Source of the DNA: Coxiellaceae bacterium
Lineage (GTDB): Bacteria > Pseudomonadota > Gammaproteobacteria > Coxiellales > Coxiellaceae
NCBI GenBank assembly: GCA_030680235.1
Contig: JAUXWQ010000054.1
Location: forward strand, 1-34,767
Length of the DNA stretch: 34,767 nucleotides
Reading direction: 5' to 3'
Part shown: one piece after another, positions 1 to 7,984 of the stretch
How the letters are laid out: every line of letters begins with the position of its first letter
Position numbering within the stretch: the first letter of the stretch is position 1
Made by a program: the position numbers and the translations under genes
The notes under the pieces: generated by a model
Database searches by the model: none
What the model saw: only the letters and a program-made list of their open reading frames with translations
What the model was told of the DNA's origin: nothing

Positions 1-1
1 G

Positions 2-172
2 CAGCAATTCGGTGAATAAAAAATTTTCATCTTTTGACGATCTTGAACGATAATTTGTTTCGAAAATGCTCATGGACTTCGTGACCACTGCGCTTTTCTC
101 AACAAATTATCGTTCAACCTCGCCTAAAATCTGAAAATTAGTGGTTTTCCAGACATTCGCCGGGAACTACTG
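2..172. repeat. Palindromic MITE-like repeat, family A, copy 1
   Basis: A 171-bp element whose reverse complement recurs at 5813-5985 with roughly 90% identity by eye. The ends form an imperfect terminal inverted repeat: it begins CAGCAATTC and ends GGGAACTACTG. Inside lies a perfect 17-bp inverted repeat (43-59 with 101-117, TTGAACGATAATTTGTT), and an imperfect outer stem extends it on both sides. There is no coding capacity. The left flank is only one base, so a target duplication cannot be checked for this copy. It ends 18 bp before the likely carA -35 box. Confidence 0.85.
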
Positions 173-189
173 GATGTGTGGGGATTAAA

Positions 190-218
190 TAGACAATTTT
201 GTTCAAATAATGTATGAT
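190..218 (+). promoter_or_regulatory. Putative sigma-70 promoter of carAB
   Basis: A TAGACA -35 box (190-195) and a TATGAT -10 box (213-218) are separated by exactly 17 bp. Transcription would begin near 225. That lies downstream of the ATG at 221, so it favours the ATG at 245 as the carA start. No operator or PyrR-type leader is visible in this short interval. Confidence 0.55.
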
Positions 219-244
219 TCATGAAATCCACCTGGGTATTTTTT

Positions 245-1357
245 ATGTCGATTGAAGATCAATTGCGTAATTTCACGCCCGCGCTGCTGGTTCTTGCAGA
301 GGGTAGTATTTTTTCCGGTGTTTCCATTGGCGCTGAAGGCGAAACCGTTGGTGAAGTGGTTTTCAATACGGCGATCACGGGTTACCAAGAAATTTTGACG
401 GACCCTTCTTATGCAGAACAAATTGTCACCTTAACTTATCCGCATATTGGCAACACAGGCATTAATCGAGAAGATGTTGAGTCTGATCGTGTGCATGCGG
501 CGGGCTTAATTATTCGTGAATGTTCACCGATTGTGAGCAATTGGCGCGCAACAGAGTCGCTTCCTGATTATTTAAAAAGAAATAAGATTGTTGCGATTGC
601 CAATATCGATACGCGTCGTTTGACGCATATTCTACGTGATAAAGGGGCGCAAAGTGGTTGTATTATGACGGGAAAAATACATCCTGAGATTGCCTTACAA
701 AAAGCGAAAAGTTTTTTAGGATTAAATGGAAAAGATCTGGCAATTAAAGTTACGCGCGAGAAAATAAGTGACTGTGACTGTGACTGTGACTGTGACTGTG
801 ACAGCAATAAGCATATTGTTGTCTATGATTTTGGGGTCAAAGAAAATATTATTCGTGCACTGAAAGATCGTTTTTGTCGTGTCACGATCGTTCCTGCAAA
901 TACTTCTGTTGAAGTGGTATTAAAATTAAAACCTGACGGTATTGTTTTATCGAATGGTCCTGGTGACCCTGCTGCCTGTGATTACGCCATTGAAAATACC
1001 AAAATATTACTCACTAAAAAAATTCCTATTTTTGGCATTTGTTTGGGGCATCAAATCTTGGGTTTGGCCTTGGGTGCCAAAACACAAAAAATGAAATTTG
1101 GGCATCATGGTGCAAATCATCCGGTGCAGGATGTTAGAACCAAAAAAGTATTTATTACCAGTCAAAATCATGGTTTTTGTGTGGATGAAAAAACCTTGCC
1201 GGATGATGTTGAAGTCACGCATATTTCTTTATTCGATCATTCTTTGCAAGGATTTAAGCATAAAACATTGCCTGTGATGGCATTTCAGGGGCATCCGGAA
1301 GCGGGGCCTGGACCGAATGATATGTTGGGGTTGTTTGATGAATTTTTGAAGTTGTGA
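245..1357 (+). CDS. carA: Carbamoyl-phosphate synthase small (glutaminase) subunit
   Basis: CarA hydrolyses glutamine and channels ammonia to CarB, making carbamoyl phosphate for pyrimidine and arginine synthesis in the cytosol. With the ATG at 245 the protein has 370 residues. The N-terminal CPSase small-chain domain (for example [20 protein letters not shown]) is followed by a class I glutamine amidotransferase domain. The nucleophile is Cys266 in GICLGHQ and the His350/Glu352 pair is in HPEA. These positions are within three of those in E. coli CarA, which supports this start over the in-frame ATG at 221, where no ribosome-binding site is seen. An in-frame hexanucleotide repeat (768-802) encodes alternating Asp-Cys residues in the linker between the two domains. 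The stop is 6 bp before carB, so the two are cotranscribed. Confidence 0.96.
   Translation: MSIEDQLRNFTPALLVLAEGSIFSGVSIGAEGETVGEVVFNTAITGYQEILTDPSYAEQIVTLTYPHIGNTGINREDVESDRVHAAGLIIRECSPIVSNWRATESLPDYLKRNKIVAIANIDTRRLTHILRDKGAQSGCIMTGKIHPEIALQKAKSFLGLNGKDLAIKVTREKISDCDCDCDCDCDSNKHIVVYDFGVKENIIRALKDRFCRVTIVPANTSVEVVLKLKPDGIVLSNGPGDPAACDYAIENTKILLTKKIPIFGICLGHQILGLALGAKTQKMKFGHHGANHPVQDVRTKKVFITSQNHGFCVDEKTLPDDVEVTHISLFDHSLQGFKHKTLPVMAFQGHPEAGPGPNDMLGLFDEFLKL
768..802 (+). repeat. GTGACT hexanucleotide microsatellite inside carA
   Basis: GTGACT is repeated almost six times without interruption. It is read in frame as a run of Asp-Cys dipeptides in the interdomain linker of CarA. Because the unit is 6 bp, slippage would change protein length by two residues and would not shift the frame. 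Confidence 0.95.
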
Positions 1358-1363
1358 GCACCT

Positions 1364-4300
1364 ATGCCAAAACGTAACGACCTAAAATCTATTCTCATCC
1401 TCGGTGCTGGCCCTATCGTCATTGGCCAAGCGTGTGAATTTGATTATTCTGGCACACAAGCATGCCAAGCATTACGTGAATGTGGTTATCGCATCATTTT
1501 AATTAATTCGAATCCTGCGACCATCATGACCGATCCTGATATGGCGGATGCCACCTACATCGAACCGATTCATTGGGAAGTTGTCGCAAAAATTATTGAA
1601 AAAGAAAAGCCAGATGCCTTGTTGCCAACGATGGGTGGACAAACCGCTTTAAATTGCGCGTTGGATTTGGTACGTGAAGGCATTTTAAAAAAATACCATG
1701 TTGAATTAATTGGTGCCTCACGTGAAGCAATCGATAAAGCAGAAGACCGTGAGCAATTTCGTCGTGCAATGGCAAAAATTGGATTAAAAACACCGCGCTC
1801 GGGTATTGCGCATTCCATGGAAGAAGCCTTTGCCATCTTGGAAGACCTCGGGTTTCCGTCAGTCATTAGACCTTCTTTTACGATGGGCGGTAGTGGGGGC
1901 GGTATTGCTTATAATCGTGATGAATTTTTAGATATTTGTCAGCGCGGCTTAGAGTTATCACCTACACGCGAATTATTAATTGATGAATCTATTATTGGGT
2001 GGAAAGAATACGAATTAGAAGTGGTGCGCGATAAAAATGATAATTGCATTATTGTCTGTTCCATTGAAAATATAGATCCAATGGGCATTCATACGGGAGA
2101 TTCCATCACAGTTGCACCAGCGCAAACATTAACAGATCGCGAATATCAAACAATGCGTGATGCATCGATTGCGATTCTGCGTGAAATTGGCGTTGAAACA
2201 GGTGGATCCAATGTGCAATTTGGGGTAAATCCTGCAAATGGTGACATGGTTGTTATTGAAATGAATCCGCGTGTTTCGCGTTCATCGGCATTGGCTTCAA
2301 AAGCAACGGGTTTTCCAATCGCAAGAATTGCCGCGAAATTAGCAGTGGGTTTTACACTCGATGAATTGCAAAATGAAATGACGGGTGGAAAAACACCGGC
2401 ATCGTTTGAACCCAGTATCGATTATATCGTTACAAAAATTCCGCGTTTTGCTTTTGAGAAATTTCCGAAAGCAAATGATCGACTCACAACACAAATGAAA
2501 TCTGTGGGTGAAGTCATGGCGATGGGCTCGAATTTTCAAGAGTCCTTACAAAAAGCCTTGCGTGGTTTAGAAATTGGCGTGCACGGATTAGATCCTAAAA
2601 TTATTCTGGATAAAAATTCTGAAAGTTATGAATTTGATTTAGAACAAGCGAAGGAAAAAATTAAATCTGAATTGCGCATGGCAGGTCCTGATCGATTATT
2701 TTATGTCGGTGATGCCTTTCGTTTTGGATTTACGCGTGATGAAATTCACAAGCACACGAAAATTGACCTATGGTTTTTGATGCAAATTGAAGAATTAATT
2801 ATCGTGGAGACGCGCGTGATGCAAGAAGCGCGTAACAGCTATACCAATAATGAGCAGCTTTTTCGTTATTTAAAGAAAAAAGGTTTTTCCGATCATCGTA
2901 TCGCCACTTTATTCAATTCAACCGAAGAAAAAATTCGTGCACAGCGTCATGCATTCAATATCCATCCTGTCTACAAGCGTGTTGATACTTGCAGTGCAGA
3001 GTTTTCGACGGAAACCGCCTATTTTTATTCAACCTATCAAGAAGAATGTGAAGCACGCCCAAGCAACAGGGAAAAAATGATGGTGTTAGGGGGCGGCCCG
3101 AATCGCATTGGGCAAGGCATCGAGTTTGATTATTGCTGTGTGCATGCTGCATTAGCAATGCGTGAACTGGGTTATGAAACCATTATGGTGAATTGCAACC
3201 CTGAAACGGTTTCAACGGATTTCCATATTTCCGATCGCCTCTATTTTGAGTCTGTTACGCTAGAAGATGTTTTGGAAATTATTGCCATTGAAAAACCCAA
3301 AGGCGTGATTGTGCAGTTTGGTGGGCAAACCCCTTTAAAATTAGCGCGTGCATTAGAAAAGGCGGGAGTGCCGATTATTGGGACAAAACCTGATGCGATT
3401 GATTTAGCCGAAGATCGTGAGCGCTTTCAACAAATTTTACAAAAACTGAATTTGCAGCAGCCAGCGAATGGTACGGTACGTTCGCGTGAAGAAGGATTGC
3501 GTTTGGCAAAAGTATTCGCGTATCCACTCATTGTGCGTCCCTCTTATGTGTTGGGTGGGCGTGATATGAAGGTTGTTTTTCATGAGCGTGAATTGCGGGA
3601 TTATATGACACAAACGCAACATGTTTCACCTGAAAATCCCTTATTGCTCGATCATTTTTTGGATGATGCCATTGAGGTTGATATTGATGCGATTTGCGAT
3701 GGAAAAAATGTTTTTGTTGCCGGCATTATGGAACATATTGAGCAAGCGGGCGTACACTCTGGGGATTCTTCCTGTGTTTTTCCAGCGCATAGTTTGTCTG
3801 AAGCTATTCAAAATACATTACGAGAGCAGGTGACCTTATTGGCAAAGGCTTTAAATGTAGTGGGTTTAATGAATGCGCAGTTTGCGATAAAAAGTGTGGG
3901 CGGGAATCATGAGATTTATGTACTTGAAGTCAATCCGCGTGCTTCACGCACGGTCCCATTTTTGGCAAAAGCAACTGGGTTGCCCTTAGTAAGAATTGCA
4001 ACAAAATGCATGGCGGGTGTGTCACTTTCCGAGCTTCTTCCTCACACTGACACTGACACGCACACCGCATATTTCGCTGTCAAAAAACCCGTTTTTCCTT
4101 TTGCAAAATTTCCTGGTTCAGATCCTATTTTAGGGCCAGAAATGCGTTCAACCGGCGAAGTGATGGGTATTGCAAAAACATTGGGTCAAGCATTTTTAAA
4201 AGCAGAAAAAGCGGCAAGCAGTCGCTTGCCACAATCGGGTTGTGCCTTTGTGAGTGTGCGTGATGCTGATAAATCGCGTGCTGTTGAGATTGCAAAAAAA

Positions 4301-4642
4301 TTATTGCAGTTGGGTTTTTCGATTGTTTCAACATCAGGTACAGCTGCTGTATTTCATCGTCATGATATTCCTTGCGTTATTTTAAACAAGGTGGAAGAAG
4401 GACGCCCACATATTGTGGATAGTATCTTGAATGCGGAAATTCAACTGGTCATTAATACGACAGAAGGCGAAAAAGCGATTGCGGATTCTTACTTGATTCG
4501 CCGCAGTGCACTTGAGCGTGGCATTTGTTACACTACGACCTTAGCTGGTGCGGACGCAGTCTGCAGGGCGATTGAAACAAAGCAAATTGGCGAAGTTGTC
4601 AGTTTGCAGGACTTAGGCGCTGTACACAGGGCCTTATCGTAG
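1364..4642 (+). CDS. carB: Carbamoyl-phosphate synthase large subunit
   Basis: CarB makes carbamoyl phosphate from bicarbonate, ammonia supplied by CarA, and two ATP. The 1092-residue protein has the classical duplicated layout: an ATP-grasp carboxyphosphate half (start [20 protein letters not shown], with [18 protein letters not shown]), an oligomerisation domain at about 400-550, a second ATP-grasp half (start [19 protein letters not shown], with [18 protein letters not shown]), and a C-terminal MGS-like allosteric domain from about 945. It is about 20 residues longer than E. coli CarB. Part of the excess is a Thr-Asp-Thr-Asp-Thr-His stretch near residue 900, encoded by a short CACTGA repeat in the second ATP-grasp half. 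It begins 6 bp after carA and ends 13 bp before greA. Confidence 0.97.
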   Translation: MPKRNDLKSILILGAGPIVIGQACEFDYSGTQACQALRECGYRIILINSNPATIMTDPDMADATYIEPIHWEVVAKIIEKEKPDALLPTMGGQTALNCALDLVREGILKKYHVELIGASREAIDKAEDREQFRRAMAKIGLKTPRSGIAHSMEEAFAILEDLGFPSVIRPSFTMGGSGGGIAYNRDEFLDICQRGLELSPTRELLIDESIIGWKEYELEVVRDKNDNCIIVCSIENIDPMGIHTGDSITVAPAQTLTDREYQTMRDASIAILREIGVETGGSNVQFGVNPANGDMVVIEMNPRVSRSSALASKATGFPIARIAAKLAVGFTLDELQNEMTGGKTPASFEPSIDYIVTKIPRFAFEKFPKANDRLTTQMKSVGEVMAMGSNFQESLQKALRGLEIGVHGLDPKIILDKNSESYEFDLEQAKEKIKSELRMAGPDRLFYVGDAFRFGFTRDEIHKHTKIDLWFLMQIEELIIVETRVMQEARNSYTNNEQLFRYLKKKGFSDHRIATLFNSTEEKIRAQRHAFNIHPVYKRVDTCSAEFSTETAYFYSTYQEECEARPSNREKMMVLGGGPNRIGQGIEFDYCCVHAALAMRELGYETIMVNCNPETVSTDFHISDRLYFESVTLEDVLEIIAIEKPKGVIVQFGGQTPLKLARALEKAGVPIIGTKPDAIDLAEDRERFQQILQKLNLQQPANGTVRSREEGLRLAKVFAYPLIVRPSYVLGGRDMKVVFHERELRDYMTQTQHVSPENPLLLDHFLDDAIEVDIDAICDGKNVFVAGIMEHIEQAGVHSGDSSCVFPAHSLSEAIQNTLREQVTLLAKALNVVGLMNAQFAIKSVGGNHEIYVLEVNPRASRTVPFLAKATGLPLVRIATKCMAGVSLSELLPHTDTDTHTAYFAVKKPVFPFAKFPGSDPILGPEMRSTGEVMGIAKTLGQAFLKAEKAASSRLPQSGCAFVSVRDADKSRAVEIAKKLLQLGFSIVSTSGTAAVFHRHDIPCVILNKVEEGRPHIVDSILNAEIQLVINTTEGEKAIADSYLIRRSALERGICYTTTLAGADAVCRAIETKQIGEVVSLQDLGAVHRALS

Positions 4643-4655
4643 AGACGAGGATTTC

Positions 4656-5132
4656 ATGAATTTATCTCCAATGACCGTTCAAGGTCACAAAAAACTACAA
4701 GACGAATTAGAGCATTTAAAAAGGGTGGATCGCCCTGCGATTATTAATGCGATTTCTGAAGCGCGCGCGCATGGTGATTTAAAAGAAAATGCGGAATATC
4801 ATGCTGCAAAAGATAAGCAGGGTTTTATTGAAGGGCGGATTCGTGATTTAGAGTCGAAGTTATCGAGCTGTCAAATTATTGATATCACTACAATAAAGAA
4901 TGAAGGCAAAGTAATTTTTGGATCAACCGTTACGATTGTGAATATTGATACAGATGAAGAAGTGACTTATCAATTGGTTGGTGAAGATGAAGCGGATTTA
5001 AAACACAATAAAATTTCTGTAACGTCCCCGGTTGCACGTGCGATGGTTGGAAAAAGCAAGGGTGATGAATTTACGGTGCAATCACCAAAAGGTGAAACAA
5101 CTTACGAGATTCTGTCTGTTCACTATCTGTAA
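4656..5132 (+). CDS. greA: Transcription elongation factor GreA
   Basis: GreA rescues backtracked RNA polymerase by stimulating cleavage of the 3' end of the nascent RNA in the secondary channel. The 158-residue protein is full length: an N-terminal antiparallel coiled coil with the acidic tip region ([16 protein letters not shown]), then the FKBP-like C-terminal domain (GSTVTIVN ... [16 protein letters not shown]). A GAGG ribosome-binding site lies 5-10 bases before the ATG. It follows carB by 13 bp and is probably read through from carAB. A palindromic repeat directly downstream may act as the terminator. Confidence 0.97.
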   Translation: MNLSPMTVQGHKKLQDELEHLKRVDRPAIINAISEARAHGDLKENAEYHAAKDKQGFIEGRIRDLESKLSSCQIIDITTIKNEGKVIFGSTVTIVNIDTDEEVTYQLVGEDEADLKHNKISVTSPVARAMVGKSKGDEFTVQSPKGETTYEILSVHYL

Positions 5133-5165
5133 TAGCTGGCATTCTTGGTGCGAGCATTTGCGTGA

Positions 5166-5262
5166 GTGGGTGCGAGCATGAGCGTTAGCGAGTGTTTTTG
5201 CAGAATATCTCGATACACACAAACCCTGTAAAAACACTCGCTTCACGCATGTTCGCACCCAC
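5166..5262. repeat. Palindromic repeat, family B, copy 1
   Basis: A near-perfect palindrome with arms of about 37 bp. The left arm starts GTGGGTGCGAGCATGAGCG and runs to TTTTTGCAG. The right arm starts CTGTAAAAACACTCGCTTC and runs to GCACCCAC. The roughly 22-bp centre contains ATATCTCGAT, which recurs in copy 2 at 5734. It lies just after greA and could form a strong hairpin in either transcript. Confidence 0.85.
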
Positions 5263-5296
5263 CCATTATCGCAATCCATTAGAATGAGTATTGATT

Positions 5297-5719
5297 ATGT
5301 ATTCTTATTATTCCATGCAGAGAAAACATTGGTCGGCAATGGTGACATTAGGGGTTAAAAAAAACGGTGTTAATTGTAAGGTTCGTATCGATTTTTCAAC
5401 ACCTAATGCGGTAGATTTTAAAGAGGTGCTTCATTATCACCGTTCTTATTCTTCGGACCTGTCTTGTATTGGGCACAGCAATTTATTTGAAGCTTTTGTC
5501 AGGCTTTCTTTTGATGACCTGGATAAGCTGCTCTCACTTTTGTCTCATGTGCTTGAGCCATTGGGTTGCCATGGGGGTGGGATTTTGAGCTGGGTAGATG
5601 CTGAAATAAAAAAAATTCAATTGGTGAAATCGCATGCCAACAATCCACAAATCTTGATGGCAGCGCCGAGGGCGACAGTAGGGCAAGGTGGGGCGCCTAT
5701 ATTGATTGCAAAATTATAG
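5297..5719 (+). CDS. Hypothetical protein, 140 residues
   Basis: I do not recognise this protein. It is probably soluble, with no signal peptide or membrane segment. The N-terminal half is beta-rich and basic (WSAMVTLGVKKNGVNCKVRI), followed by an amphipathic helical stretch (FEAFVRLSFDDLDKLLSLLS). The C-terminal tail ends in a Gly/Ala-rich segment. The ATG at 5297 was chosen; a TTG at 5291 would add two residues. No strong ribosome-binding site is visible for either. It sits alone between two family B palindromes, so it is probably a single-gene unit. Confidence 0.6.
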   Translation: MYSYYSMQRKHWSAMVTLGVKKNGVNCKVRIDFSTPNAVDFKEVLHYHRSYSSDLSCIGHSNLFEAFVRLSFDDLDKLLSLLSHVLEPLGCHGGGILSWVDAEIKKIQLVKSHANNPQILMAAPRATVGQGGAPILIAKL

Positions 5720-5733
5720 TGCTCTCGTTTCTT

Positions 5734-6009
5734 GGTGCGAGTATGAGCGTAGCGAGTGTGTTTTTGCAGGATATCTCGATGCGCATAAAACTCTACAAAA
5801 ATACACTCGCTACAGCGATTCCCCGCGACTATCTGAAAAACCGCTAATTTTCAGATTTTAGGCGAGGTTGAACGGTAATTTGTTGAGAAAAGCGCAGTGT
5901 ACATGAAGTCCATGAGCATTTTCGAAACAAATTACCGTTCAAGATCGCCAAAAGATGAAAATTTTTTGTTCATGGGGAATTACTGCACTCGCTACGCTCA
6001 TGCTCGCAT
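5734..6009. repeat. Palindromic repeat, family B, copy 2, interrupted by a family A element
   Basis: The left arm (5734-5769, TGCGAGTATGAGCGTAGCGA onward), the centre with ATATCTCGAT, and most of the right arm (to 5812) match copy 1 at 5166-5262. The outer part of the right arm resumes at 5986 as CACTCGCTACGCTCATGCTC. The 173-bp family A element lies between. CACTCGCTA occurs on both sides of it (5804-5812 and 5986-5994). This accounts for the whole gene-free stretch between the hypothetical gene and the chagasin-like gene. Confidence 0.85.
5813..5985. mobile_element. Palindromic MITE-like repeat, family A, copy 2
   Basis: A 173-bp non-coding element, inverted relative to copy 1 at 2-172. 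The termini are CAGCGATTCCCC and GGGGAATTACTG, an inverted repeat with two mismatches. It is bounded by a perfect 9-bp duplication of CACTCGCTA. The internal 17-bp stem (5868-5884 with 5926-5942) reads TTGAACGGTAATTTGTT: the A-T pair of copy 1 has become G-C on both arms, so pairing is preserved. The terminal repeats and duplication point to DNA transposition by a transposase encoded elsewhere. Confidence 0.85.
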
Positions 6010-6036
6010 TATAGAGAGGGGAGGGTAAGGCTTAAT

Positions 6037-6438
6037 CTATCTTATATGAACAATAAACGTTTTTTTCGTACCCAATGTTTTTTCCCATGGGCGTTGATAT
6101 TCCATGACAATATGGCCCACTTGAACAACACGATAATTCCCTGCTTTCGCCTTAAATTCCCATACTTCATAACCGGGTGCGCCAAGCATTTTTGTATTGG
6201 TTGGTGCAACATATTTATGGCTCACCAGCGTTACTAAATTTTGATCGTATTGTGTCGCATTCCATTTCCAGGAAAACCCTGTCGTTGCATTTGACGGCAA
6301 TACAATATCAAAAGTTTGATTTTGTGCGACCTTTATGGGGTCTTTATTTGACGTAAAAGGAATGGTTTGCGTTGTTCCTGCGAGTGTTGTTGTCACAGAA
6401 AACACAATGAATGTCGTTAAGAAAAGTTTTTTCAGCAT
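6037..6438 (-). CDS. Chagasin-like cysteine protease inhibitor (family I42)
   Basis: Chagasin-family proteins are small beta-sandwich inhibitors that block papain-like cysteine proteases with three loops. All three are present in this 133-residue protein: NATTGF at 50-55 (family NPTTGY), GAPG at 86-89 (family GxxG) and RPW at 116-118. Residues 1-20 form a typical Sec signal peptide (basic MLKK, hydrophobic core, TTTLAG cleavage region), so it should act in the periplasm or outside the cell. It may protect the bacterium from its own or host lysosomal cysteine proteases; the target is inferred only. It is monocistronic and separated from pfp by a palindromic repeat. Confidence 0.88.
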   Translation of the reverse strand: MLKKLFLTTFIVFSVTTTLAGTTQTIPFTSNKDPIKVAQNQTFDIVLPSNATTGFSWKWNATQYDQNLVTLVSHKYVAPTNTKMLGAPGYEVWEFKAKAGNYRVVQVGHIVMEYQRPWEKTLGTKKTFIVHIR

Positions 6439-6456
6439 AGCAACGCTCCTAAAATC

Positions 6457-6555
6457 TAGGGTCTGTTTACATTTGGTCGTCCGTAGCGAAAAAAGCAGGC
6501 TTTGAGATAAAAAATGCTTTTTGCAGTAGGACGAGCCAATTGTAAACAGACCCTA
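6457..6555. mobile_element. TAGGGTCTGTTTACA-ended palindromic MITE
   Basis: A 99-bp element with perfect 15-bp terminal inverted repeats, TAGGGTCTGTTTACA (6457-6471) and TGTAAACAGACCCTA (6541-6555). Imperfect pairing continues inward (TTGG, TCGTCC, AAAAAGCA), so nearly the whole element folds on itself. The outermost TA on both sides is what a TA target duplication (IS630/Tc1-mariner style) would leave. The last bases of pfp, including its TAG stop (6553-6555), lie in the right end. A divergent single end recurs at 19113. Confidence 0.8.
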
Positions 6556-7782
6556 CACCAATGTATTCTTCAGTTTAGCATATACGGGCAAACCGTCTTT
6601 GTATTCTGGATAGGACTCCCCTTGAATCAACGGCAACAGGTGCTCACGACATTTTTCTGTAATGCCAAAGCCATTCTGGGAGATGAAATCGCGCGGCATT
6701 TTAGCTTCAATATTCGCAACATCGGCCAATTTTGCTGTGCCAACTGACCAGCGATAGGGGGTTGTTGATTCGCGTTTAATCGTGAGCATGATGCTGTTCT
6801 CACCTTTTAACGCAAATTCAATCGCTGCTTTTCCTAAAGCATAGGCTTGTTCTACATCCGTTTTTGATGCGATATGCGCGGCCGCACGTTGTAAGTAATC
6901 TGAGACAGCCCAATGGTATTTATAACCTAAGTTGCTTTTAATACATTCTGCTAATGTGGGCGCTACGCCACCCAATTGCGCATGGCCAAAAGCATCGGAT
7001 ATGCCAGATTTTTGAATAAATTCACCTTTTTCATTGCGAATACCTTCAGATGCGACAATCACGCAATAACCGTATTCATCGACAGCTGCACCGACTTCCA
7101 CTAAAAATGCCGCTTCATTAAAGGCAATTTCAGGAAATAAAATGAGATGTGGCGGATCGCCCGCTTGTTTTTTAATTAACCCTGCAGCGGCTGCAATCCA
7201 TCCCGCGTGTCTCCCCATGACTTCTAAAATAAATACTTTGGTGGAGGAGGCTGCCATGCTTTTGACATCAAGGGCTGCTTCCATGGTTGAAACGGCAACA
7301 TATTTTGCAACGGAGCCAAAACCGGGGCAGGAGTCGGTGATGGGTAAATCGTTATCAATTGTTTTGGGAATGCCAATACAGATCATGGGGTAGCCCATTT
7401 TTTCTGACAACTGTGAAACTTTGTGTGCAGTGTCTTGCGAATCTCCGCCACCGTTATAGAAAAAATAACCGATGTCATGCTTTTTAAAGACCTCAATTAA
7501 TTGTCGGTATTCAGAATCGTCTTGTTCAATTTTTTTTAATTTGTAGCGGCAAGAGCCAAATGCGCTGGCCGGCGTGTGTTTCAGCAAGGCAATTTGTTCA
7601 TTAGACTCTAAAGTGGTATCAATTAATTCATCATTTAAAACGCCAATAATGCCATTTTTCCCGGCAAATACTTTGGCGTCCGGCATTAATTTGCGTGCAG
7701 TTTCAATTAAGCCGCAGGCGCTTGCGTTGATAACTGCGGTTGGGCCGCCGGATTGTGCGTAGAGAATATTTTTGCCTGTCAT
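6553..7782 (-). CDS. pfp: PPi-dependent 6-phosphofructokinase
   Basis: This enzyme phosphorylates fructose 6-phosphate with pyrophosphate, reversibly, in glycolysis/gluconeogenesis. The 409-residue protein has GGGDS at 111-115 (the second-Asp form typical of PPi-using enzymes; ATP enzymes have GGDGS), the catalytic PKTIDND at 139-145 and MGRHAGWIA at 189-197. The start is the ATG at 7780-7782, giving MTGKNILYAQSGG, with an AGGA element about 12 bases upstream. The frame stays open a further 68 codons upstream, but that part is translated intergenic repeat sequence. The gene is divergent from mpl. Its stop codon is formed by the TAG at the end of the MITE at 6457-6555, so the original C-terminus may have been altered slightly. 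Confidence 0.93.
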   Translation of the reverse strand: MTGKNILYAQSGGPTAVINASACGLIETARKLMPDAKVFAGKNGIIGVLNDELIDTTLESNEQIALLKHTPASAFGSCRYKLKKIEQDDSEYRQLIEVFKKHDIGYFFYNGGGDSQDTAHKVSQLSEKMGYPMICIGIPKTIDNDLPITDSCPGFGSVAKYVAVSTMEAALDVKSMAASSTKVFILEVMGRHAGWIAAAAGLIKKQAGDPPHLILFPEIAFNEAAFLVEVGAAVDEYGYCVIVASEGIRNEKGEFIQKSGISDAFGHAQLGGVAPTLAECIKSNLGYKYHWAVSDYLQRAAAHIASKTDVEQAYALGKAAIEFALKGENSIMLTIKRESTTPYRWSVGTAKLADVANIEAKMPRDFISQNGFGITEKCREHLLPLIQGESYPEYKDGLPVYAKLKNTLV

Positions 7783-7820
7783 AGGAGCTGTCCTAATTGA
7801 TGGATAAATAACGCAAAGCG

Positions 7821-7859
7821 TAGCATTGTCTAAATGCACTTTGCAATTAGACAATGCTA
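7821..7859. repeat. Perfect 13-bp inverted repeat between pfp and mpl
   Basis: TAGCATTGTCTAA (7821-7833) is followed, after a 13-base loop, by its exact complement TTAGACAATGCTA (7847-7859). It lies in the divergent pfp-mpl intergenic region. It could be an operator for either gene or an RNA hairpin in the pfp leader. Confidence 0.75.
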
Positions 7860-7885
7860 AGCCATAATTGTGACTTATTTTTAAT

Positions 7886-7970
7886 TTAGGAGCTGTGCAA
7901 AAATAACTTACCCTTTTTAGCATCACACTGTGCGCTAAAAAAGCCAAGTTATTCTTGCACAGCTCCTTAC
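7886..7970. repeat. Palindromic repeat with AGGAGCTGTGCAA ends
   Basis: Arms of about 34 bp (7888-7921 and 7933-7968) begin AGGAGCTGTGCAA and read inward through AATAACTT to TTTTTAGC. A few mismatches and a short loop containing CACACTG lie between. The right end is only about 15 bp from the mpl start, so a transcript starting upstream would carry the hairpin next to the ribosome-binding site. MITE-like; no second copy was found in this window. Confidence 0.75.
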
Positions 7971-7984
7971 GCTGAGAGACGCGC

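Noticed and set aside
221..244. carA start at the ATG at 221
   Set aside because: The predicted transcription start is near 225, and active-site numbering agrees better with E. coli CarA when the ATG at 245 is used.
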